From: Rhodobiaceae bacterium UBA7378
GTDB lineage: Bacteria; Pseudomonadota; Alphaproteobacteria; RS24
Assembly (NCBI GenBank): GCA_002469805.1
Contig: DKNW01000100.1
Span: 1,198 to 27,264, forward strand
Reading direction: 5' to 3'
DNA length: 26,067 nt
The translations under genes were made by a program, and so were the position numbers. The notes under the pieces were generated by a model. That model was not told the origin of the DNA. It made no database searches and worked only from the letters and a program-made list of their open reading frames with translations. Below are positions 7,442 through 15,723 of this stretch, piece after piece (position 1 is the first letter of the stretch; every line of letters starts with the position of its first letter).

Positions 7442-8847
7442 GCGCCCCCTACCTCATTTAGTGTTTCGTTATCCAAAGCCGCACACCAGCTTTGCGCGGC
7501 TGCGCGAACATTTTCGGGCGCCGTACCGCCATGGCTGGTTCGGCTGGCAACCGAATTTTCAACACTTAGCACGGAATACACATCGTCGGTTATCCGCGCA
7601 TCGACTTTCTGCATGGCTTCAATATCGAGATCGGCTAGGTCACAGCCAGTGCCTTCGGCCAGTGCCACCAAAGCGCCGGTAATGTGATGGGCATCGCGAA
7701 ACGGCACATCGGCTTTACGCACAAGCCAGTCCGCAAGGTCGGTAGCCGTCGAGAAGCCTTTACCGGCGGCGGCGTGCATGCGGGCAGGCGCGGGCGTCAA
7801 TTTCTCCATCATGCCGGTCATCGCGGCCAGACATAAGGACAGGCTGTCCAGCGCATTAAACACGCCTTCTTTGTCTTCCTGCATGTCCTTTGAGTAGGCC
7901 AGCGGCAAGCCCTTCATCACCACCAAAAGCCCGGTCAACGCGCCGATAATGCGCCCAGATTTTGCCCGTACAAGCTCTGCTGCATCGGGATTGCGTTTTT
8001 GCGGCATGATAGATGAGCCGGTTGAAAAGGCATCGGGTAAAACCAGAAAGCCAAAATCAGGCGATGAGAAAACCACGATCTCTTCGGCAAGCCGAGACAA
8101 ATGCGTTGCGCAAATTGCCATGGCTGATAATGCCTCCAGCGCAAAATCGCGCGCCGACACACTGTCGATTGAGTTGGCGGTCGGGGCGTCAAAGCCCAGC
8201 GCTTCAGCCGTTGCCTGTCGGTCGATTGGAAAAGACGTCCCGGCCAGGGCTGCAGCCCCCAGTGGGCACTCGTTCAGCCGCGCCCGGGCATCTGAAAATC
8301 TGCCGCGATCACGCGACAGCATTTCGACATAGGCAAGCAGGTGGTGTCCATAGGTGACTGGTTGCGCCGGTTGCAAATGTGTGAAGCCGGGCATAATAAG
8401 TCCGGCATGTGTGTGGGCTTTCTCGGCCATTACTTTCATCAAGGCTGTGGTTTGCGCGCCCAAATGGTCAAGACTATCGCGCATGAACAGCCGGAAATCG
8501 GTCGCAACTTGGTCGTTACGCGACCGCGCTGTGTGCAACCGACCTGCAGCAGGGCCTATCATTTCGGTCAGGCGTGCTTCGATATTGAGGTGAATATCTT
8601 CAAGTGACCGCGAAAATGAAAAATCCCCCGCCTCAATTTCCCCTTTAATCTGTTGCAAACCGTCGGAAATTGCGGTGGCATCATCGGCAGAAATAATGCC
8701 TTGCGCGGCCAACATCGCGCAATGCGCGAGCGATCCCTGAATGTCCTGGGCAAACAGCCTCTGGTCAAATCCAATGGATGCGTTTATTTCTTCCATTATG
8801 TCGTCGGGGCTGCCGCCAAATCTGCCGCCCCACATGCGATTGCTCAT
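7438..8847 (-). CDS. argH: Argininosuccinate lyase
   Basis: The 469-residue enzyme of the fumarase/aspartase superfamily splits argininosuccinate into arginine and fumarate. The N-terminal MWGGRF, the SRNDQVATDFRL segment and the superfamily signature GSSIMPQKRNPD (about residue 280) are all visible. I start at ATG 8847, preceded by GGAG eight bases upstream. An in-frame TTG at 8859 would add four residues. The start lies only 26 bp from the start of the divergent thioredoxin-like gene, so its promoter must reach into that gene. The stop overlaps the lipoprotein start by 4 bp. Confidence 0.96.
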   Translation of the reverse strand: MSNRMWGGRFGGSPDDIMEEINASIGFDQRLFAQDIQGSLAHCAMLAAQGIISADDATAISDGLQQIKGEIEAGDFSFSRSLEDIHLNIEARLTEMIGPAAGRLHTARSRNDQVATDFRLFMRDSLDHLGAQTTALMKVMAEKAHTHAGLIMPGFTHLQPAQPVTYGHHLLAYVEMLSRDRGRFSDARARLNECPLGAAALAGTSFPIDRQATAEALGFDAPTANSIDSVSARDFALEALSAMAICATHLSRLAEEIVVFSSPDFGFLVLPDAFSTGSSIMPQKRNPDAAELVRAKSGRIIGALTGLLVVMKGLPLAYSKDMQEDKEGVFNALDSLSLCLAAMTGMMEKLTPAPARMHAAAGKGFSTATDLADWLVRKADVPFRDAHHITGALVALAEGTGCDLADLDIEAMQKVDARITDDVYSVLSVENSVASRTSHGGTAPENVRAAAQSWCAALDNETLNEVGGA

Positions 8848-8873
8848 TTCATTCTCCAAATGCAGGAGGCCCG

Positions 8874-9509
8874 ATGCAGTTCTTTTCCCGCCACGCCGCC
8901 ATTGCCGCGAGTATTGTACTCGGTGTTATTATCACCGTGTCCCTGACCCTATACCTGAACGGGGGTAGCAAAGGCAAGCCGCCAGGTGACGCTGCTTTTA
9001 GTGCCGCTCCTGATGCCGCGCATGAGGGGTTAAAAAATTTCGTCCGCTTCGCACCACCGCGCGCCGTGGCAGATATCTCATTTGATCTGTTACTGGCCGA
9101 CGGTCAGGCGCAAAAGGCCGGTCTCGACAAGTTTCGTGGCGCGCTTGTGGTGGTCAATTTCTGGGCCACATGGTGCGCACCATGCCGCCGCGAAATGCCG
9201 CTATTTGACGCGCTGCAAGCCCATTATAAGGACGCGCCGGTGCGGGTGGTGGCATTGGCACTCGACCGCGGGGCAGCAGACAAGCCGCGCAAATTCCTTA
9301 GCGAGTTAAATATTACCCATCTGACGCAAGCCCATGACCCTTCTTATGCCTCGGCCCGTGCTGTGGGATTGATCGGCCTACCCACGACGCTTGTGCTGGA
9401 TGCGACAGGAAAAGAAATTGGCAGGCTTGCAGGCGAGGCTGATTGGAACGGGCCTGATGTGCACGCGATTATTGACGCTGAATTGGAAAAAATGGCGACG
9501 GGTGGTTAG
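8874..9509 (+). CDS. Membrane-anchored TlpA-like thiol:disulfide oxidoreductase
   Basis: The 211-residue protein has an N-terminal signal anchor (about residues 8-28) and a thioredoxin fold. The active site WCAPC follows VVNFWATW at about residues 100-104, and the cis-proline segment GLPTTLVLD lies downstream. TlpA/ResA-type proteins work outside the cytoplasmic membrane as disulfide reductases, often for cytochrome c or oxidase assembly. The substrate here is unknown. ATG 8874 has a near-perfect AGGAGG at 8864-8869, which rules out the longer open frame from 8778. Neighbouring argH is divergent. The 3' end overlaps the stop of the convergent hydroxybutyryl-CoA dehydrogenase gene by 4 bp. Confidence 0.88.
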   Translation: MQFFSRHAAIAASIVLGVIITVSLTLYLNGGSKGKPPGDAAFSAAPDAAHEGLKNFVRFAPPRAVADISFDLLLADGQAQKAGLDKFRGALVVVNFWATWCAPCRREMPLFDALQAHYKDAPVRVVALALDRGAADKPRKFLSELNITHLTQAHDPSYASARAVGLIGLPTTLVLDATGKEIGRLAGEADWNGPDVHAIIDAELEKMATGG

Positions 9510-10381
9510 CGCGTCGGAACAGGTGCTTCACCGGAATAATCGTAAAAGCCACGCCCGACCTTGCGTCCGACCCAGCCAGCTTCGACATATTTGACCATAA
9601 GCGGGCACGGGCGGTATTTCGTGTCGCCCAAGCCGTCATACAAAACCTGCATAATCGACAAGCACGTATCAAGACCAATGAAATCGGCAAGCTCGAACGG
9701 TCCCATCCGATGATTGGCACCCAGACGCATGGCTTTGTCGATGCTCTCGACATTGCCAACACCCTCGTAAAGCGCATAGACCGCCTCATTGATCATGGGT
9801 AGCAAAATGCGGTTGACGATGAACGCCGGAAAATCTTCAGCCGCACATGAGGTTTTCCCCAGCGTAGCAACAATCTCGACTGCCGTTTCATATGTGGCGT
9901 CATCCGTCGCGATACCGCGGATCAGCTCGACAAGCTCCATGACCGGCACCGGGTTCATGAAATGCATGCCGATAAATTTTTCCGGTTGATTAGTTGCGGC
10001 GGCGAGGCGCGTGATTGAAATTGATGACGTGTTGGACGCGATCAGCGTGTCGGGCGACAAAACCGCGCTGACTTCTTTCAAAATGCCGGTTTTGATTTCT
10101 TCGTTTTCGCTGGCGGCCTCGATCACAAGGCTGGCATCGGCCATGGTGTTGAGATTAGCGGCGGAGACAATACGTCCCATCGCGCCATCGCGCGCAGCTT
10201 CGTCAATACGCCCCGAGGCTAGTTGACGGTTCAGATTGCCTGATATAGTCGCAATGCCCGCCTCAATGCGGTCTTGTGCAATATCGTTCAGCAAAACGCG
10301 GTAGCCTGAAACGGCAAACACATGCGCAATTCCGCTGCCCATTTGTCCGGCGCCAATAATGCCAACAATTTTGTCCGCCAT
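9506..10381 (-). CDS. 3-hydroxybutyryl-CoA dehydrogenase
   Basis: The 291-residue protein belongs to the short, bacterial 3-hydroxyacyl-CoA dehydrogenase family (Hbd/PaaH type). It shows the NAD-binding loop GAGQMGSGIAHVFA (about residues 10-23), the SNTSSISIT segment with active-site serine, HFMNPVPVMELVE with the catalytic histidine, and the C-terminal domain ending in GRGFYDYSG. It interconverts (S)-3-hydroxybutyryl-CoA and acetoacetyl-CoA. The gene sits 32 bp behind etfA with a GGAG ribosome site, so it is probably the third gene of the etfB-etfA operon. Confidence 0.93.
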   Translation of the reverse strand: MADKIVGIIGAGQMGSGIAHVFAVSGYRVLLNDIAQDRIEAGIATISGNLNRQLASGRIDEAARDGAMGRIVSAANLNTMADASLVIEAASENEEIKTGILKEVSAVLSPDTLIASNTSSISITRLAAATNQPEKFIGMHFMNPVPVMELVELIRGIATDDATYETAVEIVATLGKTSCAAEDFPAFIVNRILLPMINEAVYALYEGVGNVESIDKAMRLGANHRMGPFELADFIGLDTCLSIMQVLYDGLGDTKYRPCPLMVKYVEAGWVGRKVGRGFYDYSGEAPVPTR

Positions 10382-10413
10382 AATGCGTTTCTCCGAGGCG
10401 GCCTATTCTTAGC

Positions 10414-11355
10414 CTACAGGCCCGCCTTCTCTAATTCGCTTTCCAGTTCCGGCACTGCCGAAAACAGGTCTGCAACGAGGCCGTAATCGGCGACCTGGAA
10501 TATAGGCGCTTCCTCATCTTTATTGATGGCCACGATGACTTTCGAGTCCTTCATGCCAGCAAGATGTTGAATGGCGCCTGAAATGCCAACCGCAATGTAC
10601 AGCTCTGGTGCCACCACCTTGCCGGTTTGACCGACCTGATAGTCGTTTGGCACAAAGCCCGCATCAACAGCAGCGCGTGATGCGCCTACGGCGGCACCCA
10701 GCTTATCCGCGATTTTCTCGAGCATTGGGAAATTATCACCCGACTGCATCCCGCGCCCGCCGGATACGACGATTTTGGCCGAGGTTAATTCGGGACGATC
10801 CGATTTCGTAAGCTCTTCACTGATAAACTCGGAAATGCCCGGATTATCTGCTGTCCCAGCGGCTTCAACAGCGGCGCTACCCCCGTCGCCAGCCGCGGCA
10901 AAGGCGGTTGAGCGAATGGTTACGGCTTTGCATGTTTCGCCAGTGCGTACAGTCTGAATGGCGTTACCGGCATAAATCGGGCGCTCGAATGTCTGGCTGT
11001 CAATGACGGCCGTGATGTCCGAAATTTGCGAACAGTCCAGCAGAGCCGCGATGCGTGGCATGAAGTTTTTGCCATTGGTCGACGCTGGTGTCGCGATTGT
11101 GGCATAGCCATCAGCCATGCTTGTCACAAGTGCTGCCATTGGCTCGGCAAGCTGTTTTTCATAAGACGCGTCATCGGCTACAAGCACTTTGGCAACACCG
11201 TCTAATTTTGCGGCGGCCTCGGCGACGCTACCGCAATTGGCACCGGCAACGAGCACGTGTAGGTCGCCGCCCATTTGGGCCGCGGCAGTTACAGATTTGA
11301 CGGTGGCGTCAGCCAGCGTCTCATTATTGTGTTCAGCGATCAAAAGCGTGTTCAT
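10414..11355 (-). CDS. etfA: Electron transfer flavoprotein, alpha subunit
   Basis: The 313-residue FAD-binding subunit of ETF collects electrons from acyl-CoA and related dehydrogenases and passes them to ETF:ubiquinone oxidoreductase. The C-terminal FAD domain is clear: SGGRGMQSGDNFP, GASRAAVDAGFVPNDYQVGQTGKVVAPELYIAVGISGAIQH (about residues 205-265) and the final NKDEEAPIFQVADYG. The start ATG shares one base with the etfB stop (TAATG), so the subunits are translationally coupled in the usual B-A order. Acyl-CoA dehydrogenase and hydroxybutyryl-CoA dehydrogenase neighbours support a role in acyl-CoA metabolism. Confidence 0.96.
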   Translation of the reverse strand: MNTLLIAEHNNETLADATVKSVTAAAQMGGDLHVLVAGANCGSVAEAAAKLDGVAKVLVADDASYEKQLAEPMAALVTSMADGYATIATPASTNGKNFMPRIAALLDCSQISDITAVIDSQTFERPIYAGNAIQTVRTGETCKAVTIRSTAFAAAGDGGSAAVEAAGTADNPGISEFISEELTKSDRPELTSAKIVVSGGRGMQSGDNFPMLEKIADKLGAAVGASRAAVDAGFVPNDYQVGQTGKVVAPELYIAVGISGAIQHLAGMKDSKVIVAINKDEEAPIFQVADYGLVADLFSAVPELESELEKAGL

Positions 11356-12104
11356 TACAGCACCCCTGCTTCGTTTTTGAGTTTCTCAACCAGTTCATTA
11401 ACGGTTTCTACTTTAACACCGGCTTCGCGTTCCGGCGGCTCCGAGACATTGACAATCTCAAGGCGCGGCGCAACGTCGACGCCGTAATCGGCGACAGTCT
11501 TCTCGTCGATCGGCTTTTTCTTCGCCTTCATGATGTTGGGCAAAGAGGCATAACGCGGTTCGTTTAAGCGCAGATCGGTTGTGACAACCGCAGGCGTTGA
11601 CAGTTTAACGGTTTGAAGGCCGCCGTCGATCTCGCGGGTCACTTGCAATTTATCGTCGCCAAATTCAAGCGCCGAGGCGAATGTGCCTTGCGGCCAGCCC
11701 AGCAATGCCGCAAGCATTTGTCCGGTTTGGTTATTGTCGCCATCAATGGCTTGCTTGCCCAGAATAACTAGGTCGGGGCTTTCCTCTGCAATCACGGCCT
11801 TTAAAAGCTTGGCAATACCGAGCGGCTCGAGGTCTTCGTCTGTCTGCACTAGAATGCCACGATCAGCACCCATGGCAAGGGCGGTTCGGATTGTTTCCTG
11901 CGACTGGCTTGGGCCAACCGAAACCACGATAATTTCAGTTGCTTTGCCAGCTTCCTGAAGGCGAACTGCCTCTTCCACGGCAATTTCGCAGAACGGGTTC
12001 ATCGACATTTTGACATTTGCGAGGTCGACACCTGATCCGTCCGATTTTACGCGGATTTTCACGTTGTAATCGACCACCCGCTTGACCGGGACCAAAACTT
12101 TCAT
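11355..12104 (-). CDS. etfB: Electron transfer flavoprotein, beta subunit
   Basis: The 249-residue AMP-binding partner of EtfA. Family features are the N-terminal MKVLVPVKRVVDYNVKIR, the SMNPFCEIAVEEAVRL motif, ALAMGADRGI, and GKQAIDGDNNQTGQMLA followed by the dehydrogenase-recognition region in the C-terminal half (LNEPRYASLPNIMKAKKK). GGAG lies about 9 bases before ATG 12104. The gene is served by the promoter at 12149-12177, making etfB the first gene of etfB-etfA-hbd. Confidence 0.96.
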   Translation of the reverse strand: MKVLVPVKRVVDYNVKIRVKSDGSGVDLANVKMSMNPFCEIAVEEAVRLQEAGKATEIIVVSVGPSQSQETIRTALAMGADRGILVQTDEDLEPLGIAKLLKAVIAEESPDLVILGKQAIDGDNNQTGQMLAALLGWPQGTFASALEFGDDKLQVTREIDGGLQTVKLSTPAVVTTDLRLNEPRYASLPNIMKAKKKPIDEKTVADYGVDVAPRLEIVNVSEPPEREAGVKVETVNELVEKLKNEAGVL

Positions 12105-12148
12105 TGCAGTTCTCCATAATTCGGCGCGCTGTCACACGCATTGCCGCA

Positions 12149-12177
12149 TAATTAGAGAATTGGCCCTGATAAGTCAA
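12149..12177 (-). promoter_or_regulatory. Sigma-70-type promoter of etfB-etfA-hbd
   Basis: Read on the minus strand, TTGACT (12172-12177) and TAATTA (12149-12154) are separated by exactly 17 bp, which is close to the housekeeping consensus. Transcription would start near 12142, about 38 bases before the etfB ATG. The site lies in the 120-bp gap between etfB and the adenosyltransferase stop, separating the etf operon from the upstream genes on the same strand. Confidence 0.65.
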
Positions 12178-12224
12178 TTCGAGAGGCGGGTTAATCCTGC
12201 GTCAAAATGCGCGGGTTTTCCGGC

Positions 12225-12818
12225 TTATCTGTTTAAGCCCGGCTGCCAGAGAATGTCTGACTTGCCATTATTGTTGGCCGCGCGCGCTGCGACGAACAAA
12301 AGATCCGAGGCGCGGTTCACAAACTGGCGCGCCTCAGGCGAAATGGCACTGTCGCCGGCCTCGATCGCGGCGCATAATTCGCGCTCGGCCCGGCGCGTGA
12401 TGGTCCGGGCCAGATGCAGATAGCCAGCGGCCAGCGTACCGCCAGGGAGAATGAAACTTTCAAGCGCATCCAGTTCGTTATTCAGTAAGTCTATTTCGCT
12501 CTCAAGGCGCGTCACCTGCACATCCGTAACCCGCAATGCGCCTTCCATTTCTGGGTCGGGCGTCGCCAGATCAGCGCCGAGGTCAAAATAGTCGTTTTGC
12601 AACCGCATCACGATCTCAGACAGTATGTCAGAAGCCTTATCAGAGGGTGCTGACCCACCATCAAGCATTGCGCGTGCCAGCCCTAGGGCGGCGTTGGCTT
12701 CATCAATCGTGCCATAGCAGGCAATCCGCAAATCGTGCTTGGAACGCCGCGTGCCGTCAGCGAGGCCGGTCGTGCCGTCATCGCCTGTGCGGGTATAAAT
12801 TTTAGTAAGCTTGACCAT
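12225..12818 (-). CDS. Cob(I)alamin adenosyltransferase, PduO type
   Basis: The 197-residue enzyme transfers the adenosyl group of ATP to cobalamin, giving the coenzyme form used by mutases such as methylmalonyl-CoA and ethylmalonyl-CoA mutase. The PduO/MMAB-type marks are KIYTRTGDDGTTGLADG near the N-terminus, YGTIDEANAALG, the LPGGTLAAGYLHLARTITRRAERE segment (about residues 125-150), and NRASDLLFVAAR. The frame is open 28 codons upstream, but ATG 12818 gives the normal family N-terminus. It follows the twin-helix protein by 43 bp and probably shares its transcript with the acyl-CoA dehydrogenase upstream. Confidence 0.93.
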   Translation of the reverse strand: MVKLTKIYTRTGDDGTTGLADGTRRSKHDLRIACYGTIDEANAALGLARAMLDGGSAPSDKASDILSEIVMRLQNDYFDLGADLATPDPEMEGALRVTDVQVTRLESEIDLLNNELDALESFILPGGTLAAGYLHLARTITRRAERELCAAIEAGDSAISPEARQFVNRASDLLFVAARAANNNGKSDILWQPGLNR

Positions 12819-12861
12819 TGGTGTTTCCTCAACGGGTATTTCCCCAAAATGCGCGCGCCCG

Positions 12862-13050
12862 TTATCTGCCGGAAATATAAAATCCCAACATAACCAGTAC
12901 AATCGTTACAAATTGAAGTCCGACGCGCCAGCGCATCAGTTTTTGCGACGTGCTAGCGCTGCCGCTGCGCAGCATGTTCAACAAGCCAGCCAGCAAAACG
13001 GCGGCAACGGCGGCCAGCCCAAGAGGGATCATATAATTGACCAGAGACAT
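12862..13050 (-). CDS. Twin transmembrane helix small protein (HIG1-type)
   Basis: A 62-residue protein with two hydrophobic helices (about residues 7-26 and 44-60) joined by a short basic loop containing SQKLMRWRVGLQF. This matches the small alphaproteobacterial twin-helix proteins related to the HIG1 domain; mitochondrial HIG1 relatives associate with respiratory supercomplexes. Such genes commonly sit beside the cobalamin adenosyltransferase and ETF genes, as here. Its role in bacteria is not established to my knowledge. A respiratory-membrane function is only suggested by the homology. Confidence 0.82.
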   Translation of the reverse strand: MSLVNYMIPLGLAAVAAVLLAGLLNMLRSGSASTSQKLMRWRVGLQFVTIVLVMLGFYISGR

Positions 13051-13077
13051 AATTTTTCCTATTTCAGCCGGTGATTA

Positions 13078-14724
13078 TTATTTAGTTGGTACAAGCCGCC
13101 GGGCAATAATATCTGCCTGAATTTCTGCTGCGCCTTCGAAAATGTTCAGTATCCGGGCATCGCACAAAACGCGACTGATCGGGTATTCCAGCGCAAAGCC
13201 GTTGCCACCATGGATTTGCAACCCGTTATCAGCTGCAGCCCACGCTACCCGCGCGGCGAGCAATTTCGCCATGCCCGCTTCCAGATCGCATCGCTCGTCC
13301 ATTTCTTTGCGCCGGGCGGCGAAATATGTCAGCTGGCGGGCAGCAAGGATTTCTGCCGCCATCATCACTATTTTGCCGCTAATGCGTTCAAAATTGTAAA
13401 TAGGCTTGCCAAATTGCTGGCGGTCTTGGGCGTAAGCGAAGGCCAGATCAAGCGCACTCTGGGCTACGCCAACAGCGCGTGCCGCTGTCTGGATGCGTGC
13501 GCTCTCAAAGGTTTGCATCAACTGTTTAAAACCGGCTCCGGGGCGTCCGCCAAGCAAAGCCGCCGCATCAACATGAAAATCGTCAAATCCGAGGTCGTAT
13601 TCCTTCATGCCGCGATAGCCGAGCACGTTAATCTCGCCACCTTGAAGACCGTCCACCGGAAAATCATCTTCCTGCGTGCCGCGAGGCTTTTCCGCGAGAA
13701 ACATCGACAGACCCGCATGGCCCTTAATGTCTGGTTCCGTGCGCACAAGCAAGGTCATCAGATCAGCGCGCGCAGCATGCGTGATCCACGTCTTGGCCCC
13801 GAAAACGCAATAGCCGTCGTCAGTGGCCGTTGCGCGCGTCGCCAGGCTAGCCAGATCAGAGCCTGTATTGGGCTCAGTAAATACCGCCGTCGGCAAAATG
13901 CTGCCATCGGCAATGCCGGGCAGATATTTTTGCTTTTGCGCCTCCGTGCCGTTTTGCATGATTAGTTCGGCGGCAATATCCGTGCGCGTGCCCAACGAGC
14001 CTACGCCAATATAGCCGCGCGACAATTCTTCGGACACCACGCACATGGCTTGTTTGCCCATGCCCAGCCCGCCATAGGCTTCAGGAATGGTCAAGCCGAA
14101 AACGCCCAACTCGGCCATTTCACCGATTAGCTCTAATGGAATAAGCGTATCTGTTAGATGCCAGCCATGGGCGTGGGGAATAACCTTGTCCTCGGCAAAA
14201 CGCCGGAACTGGTCGCGGATCATCATATGGGTTTCGTCGAGGCCCGCATCGGCTTCCGGTGTGCTGTGCTGGGTCAGCAAGTCTGCCGCCAGTGCGCGGC
14301 GTTCGGTAGTATTCCCATGCGTGCGGAAATAAATAATATCCGCGCTGTCAAAGCCGGGCAATGGTTCACTCAGCCCCATATCGGCTGGGCGCACGATTTC
14401 GCCTTGGCTCATTGGCAGACCACCGGCGAGTTGGTTCAGATATTCGCCAAAAGTGATGTGCACCAGATGATATTCGAGCGCTGTCAGGCGGTTTTGCGCA
14501 TACATGTCAGCGCAATAGTCTGCCAACTGGGCAAGCGTTGCCACATAAGTTGCCGCCCAAGCACGCCCATGGCGCGCAAATTGGCTTTCTGCCAAATGTG
14601 CGGGCAGGGGGGATTGCAAGGCAGCGTCGCAGTCTTTCAACCGCGCGGCCGCCTGGCTCGCATGCGCAACCAGTGCCGAAAAATCAGGCGCTGACAGGTC
14701 AGATATATCGATGGCAACACTCAT
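13078..14724 (-). CDS. mcd: Long acyl-CoA dehydrogenase, likely (2S)-methylsuccinyl-CoA dehydrogenase
   Basis: The 548-residue protein has an extra N-terminal helical domain of about 150 residues, then a complete acyl-CoA dehydrogenase unit. The FAD/substrate segment is TAVFTEPNTGSDLAS, followed by KTWITHAARADLMTLL, GYRGMKEYDLGFDDF, RQQFGKPI, and the C-terminal IFEGAAEIQAD, whose glutamate (near residue 530) occupies the usual catalytic-base position. The length, N-terminal extension and GYRGMKEY segment fit methylsuccinyl-CoA dehydrogenase of the ethylmalonyl-CoA pathway. A general acyl-CoA dehydrogenase remains possible. The start is placed at ATG 14724 because the open frame upstream to 14805 looks non-native. 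It lies upstream of the twin-helix and adenosyltransferase genes (27-bp gap), with ETF just beyond. Confidence 0.78.
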   Translation of the reverse strand: MSVAIDISDLSAPDFSALVAHASQAAARLKDCDAALQSPLPAHLAESQFARHGRAWAATYVATLAQLADYCADMYAQNRLTALEYHLVHITFGEYLNQLAGGLPMSQGEIVRPADMGLSEPLPGFDSADIIYFRTHGNTTERRALAADLLTQHSTPEADAGLDETHMMIRDQFRRFAEDKVIPHAHGWHLTDTLIPLELIGEMAELGVFGLTIPEAYGGLGMGKQAMCVVSEELSRGYIGVGSLGTRTDIAAELIMQNGTEAQKQKYLPGIADGSILPTAVFTEPNTGSDLASLATRATATDDGYCVFGAKTWITHAARADLMTLLVRTEPDIKGHAGLSMFLAEKPRGTQEDDFPVDGLQGGEINVLGYRGMKEYDLGFDDFHVDAAALLGGRPGAGFKQLMQTFESARIQTAARAVGVAQSALDLAFAYAQDRQQFGKPIYNFERISGKIVMMAAEILAARQLTYFAARRKEMDERCDLEAGMAKLLAARVAWAAADNGLQIHGGNGFALEYPISRVLCDARILNIFEGAAEIQADIIARRLVPTK

Positions 14725-14782
14725 GGCCCAAGCATACAAGAGACCTGCGCGATGGCAAGCATCACGCGACAATGTACAAGCG

Positions 14783-15697
14783 TCACAAAAGCGCACCGGT
14801 GCCAAGGGGCGCGGGCAAGGTATCGATCACGGCTTCGCGGCTATATCCGTCATGGCGCAGCCCACGAAAGCCCGGGTCGCCAGCCTGTTTCGACAAGCGT
14901 CTGCCAGATGGGTCACGGATGAGCGCGTGATGAAAATATTGCGGCGCTGGTAAATCCAACAGCACTTGCAGCACGCGGTGAATATGTGTTGCGGCACGCA
15001 AGTCTTGCCCGCGGGTTATATGGGTGATGCCTTGCGCGGCATCGTCGACGACAACGCTGAGATGATAGCTTGTCGGTACATCTTTGCGGGCCAGTACCAC
15101 ATCGCCGAAACATGCCGCATTTACGCGGATTTTTCGGGGTTGGCCATCAGCCAATTCGGTAAAAAATAGCGGCCCGCCATTTTGGTTTTCAACTTCGGCA
15201 ATGGCTTTATCCATACGCAGCCGCCACGCATATCCCCCACCTCGCCACATCCGGCTTTGCCGCTCGGTGTCGTCTATATCTCTGTATATTCCGGGATAGA
15301 GAGGCGCACCGTCGGGGTCGCGCGGCCAGTTATCCACACCACCGGGCATATCGGCAATGGCATCTGCAATGTCGCGCCGCGAGGCCCAGCACGGGTAGAC
15401 GAGATCGCGCGCGCGCAATTTACGCAATGCCGCCTCATACACATCAAAACGGGCCGACTGGATGAGCACGGGCGTCGGCCATGTCAGGCCTAGCCAGGCA
15501 AGGTCTTGATAAATGCCATCGACAAAATGTGGGCGTGCGCGGCCCGTATCAATGTCTTCAATGCGCAAAATAAACTTGCCGTCATGCGCGTTTGCATGAC
15601 GCGCTGCCAGCAATGCCGAATAGGCATGACCCAGATGCAACCATCCGTTCGGGCTAGGTGCAAATCGTGTCACGTAATTTTTTTGCTTTTCGATCAT
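14783..15697 (-). CDS. gluQ: Glutamyl-Q tRNA(Asp) synthetase
   Basis: The 304-residue protein is a truncated glutamyl-tRNA synthetase lacking the anticodon-binding domain. It attaches glutamate to queuosine at the wobble position of tRNA-Asp. Class I marks are RFAPSPNGWLHLGHAYSAL (HIGH-type, near the N-terminus), FILRIEDIDTGRARP, and RRLSKQAGD as the KMSKS equivalent. In the zinc region, E. coli-type Cys-x-Cys and Tyr-x3-Cys are degraded here to PCWASR and LYPGIYR, so two ligand cysteines appear missing. ATG 15697 is preferred; a TTG at 15703 would add two residues. It is divergent from the glycosylase gene with only 26 bp between starts. Confidence 0.9.
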   Translation of the reverse strand: MIEKQKNYVTRFAPSPNGWLHLGHAYSALLAARHANAHDGKFILRIEDIDTGRARPHFVDGIYQDLAWLGLTWPTPVLIQSARFDVYEAALRKLRARDLVYPCWASRRDIADAIADMPGGVDNWPRDPDGAPLYPGIYRDIDDTERQSRMWRGGGYAWRLRMDKAIAEVENQNGGPLFFTELADGQPRKIRVNAACFGDVVLARKDVPTSYHLSVVVDDAAQGITHITRGQDLRAATHIHRVLQVLLDLPAPQYFHHALIRDPSGRRLSKQAGDPGFRGLRHDGYSREAVIDTLPAPLGTGALL

Positions 15698-15723
15698 CGA
15701 CAAACCGCGGATAATGTTAGGGC

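Noticed and set aside
13210..13965. 251-codon plus-strand frame opposite the acyl-CoA dehydrogenase
   Set aside because: It is antisense to a strongly conserved enzyme, has no recognisable motif, and the composition is shadow-like.
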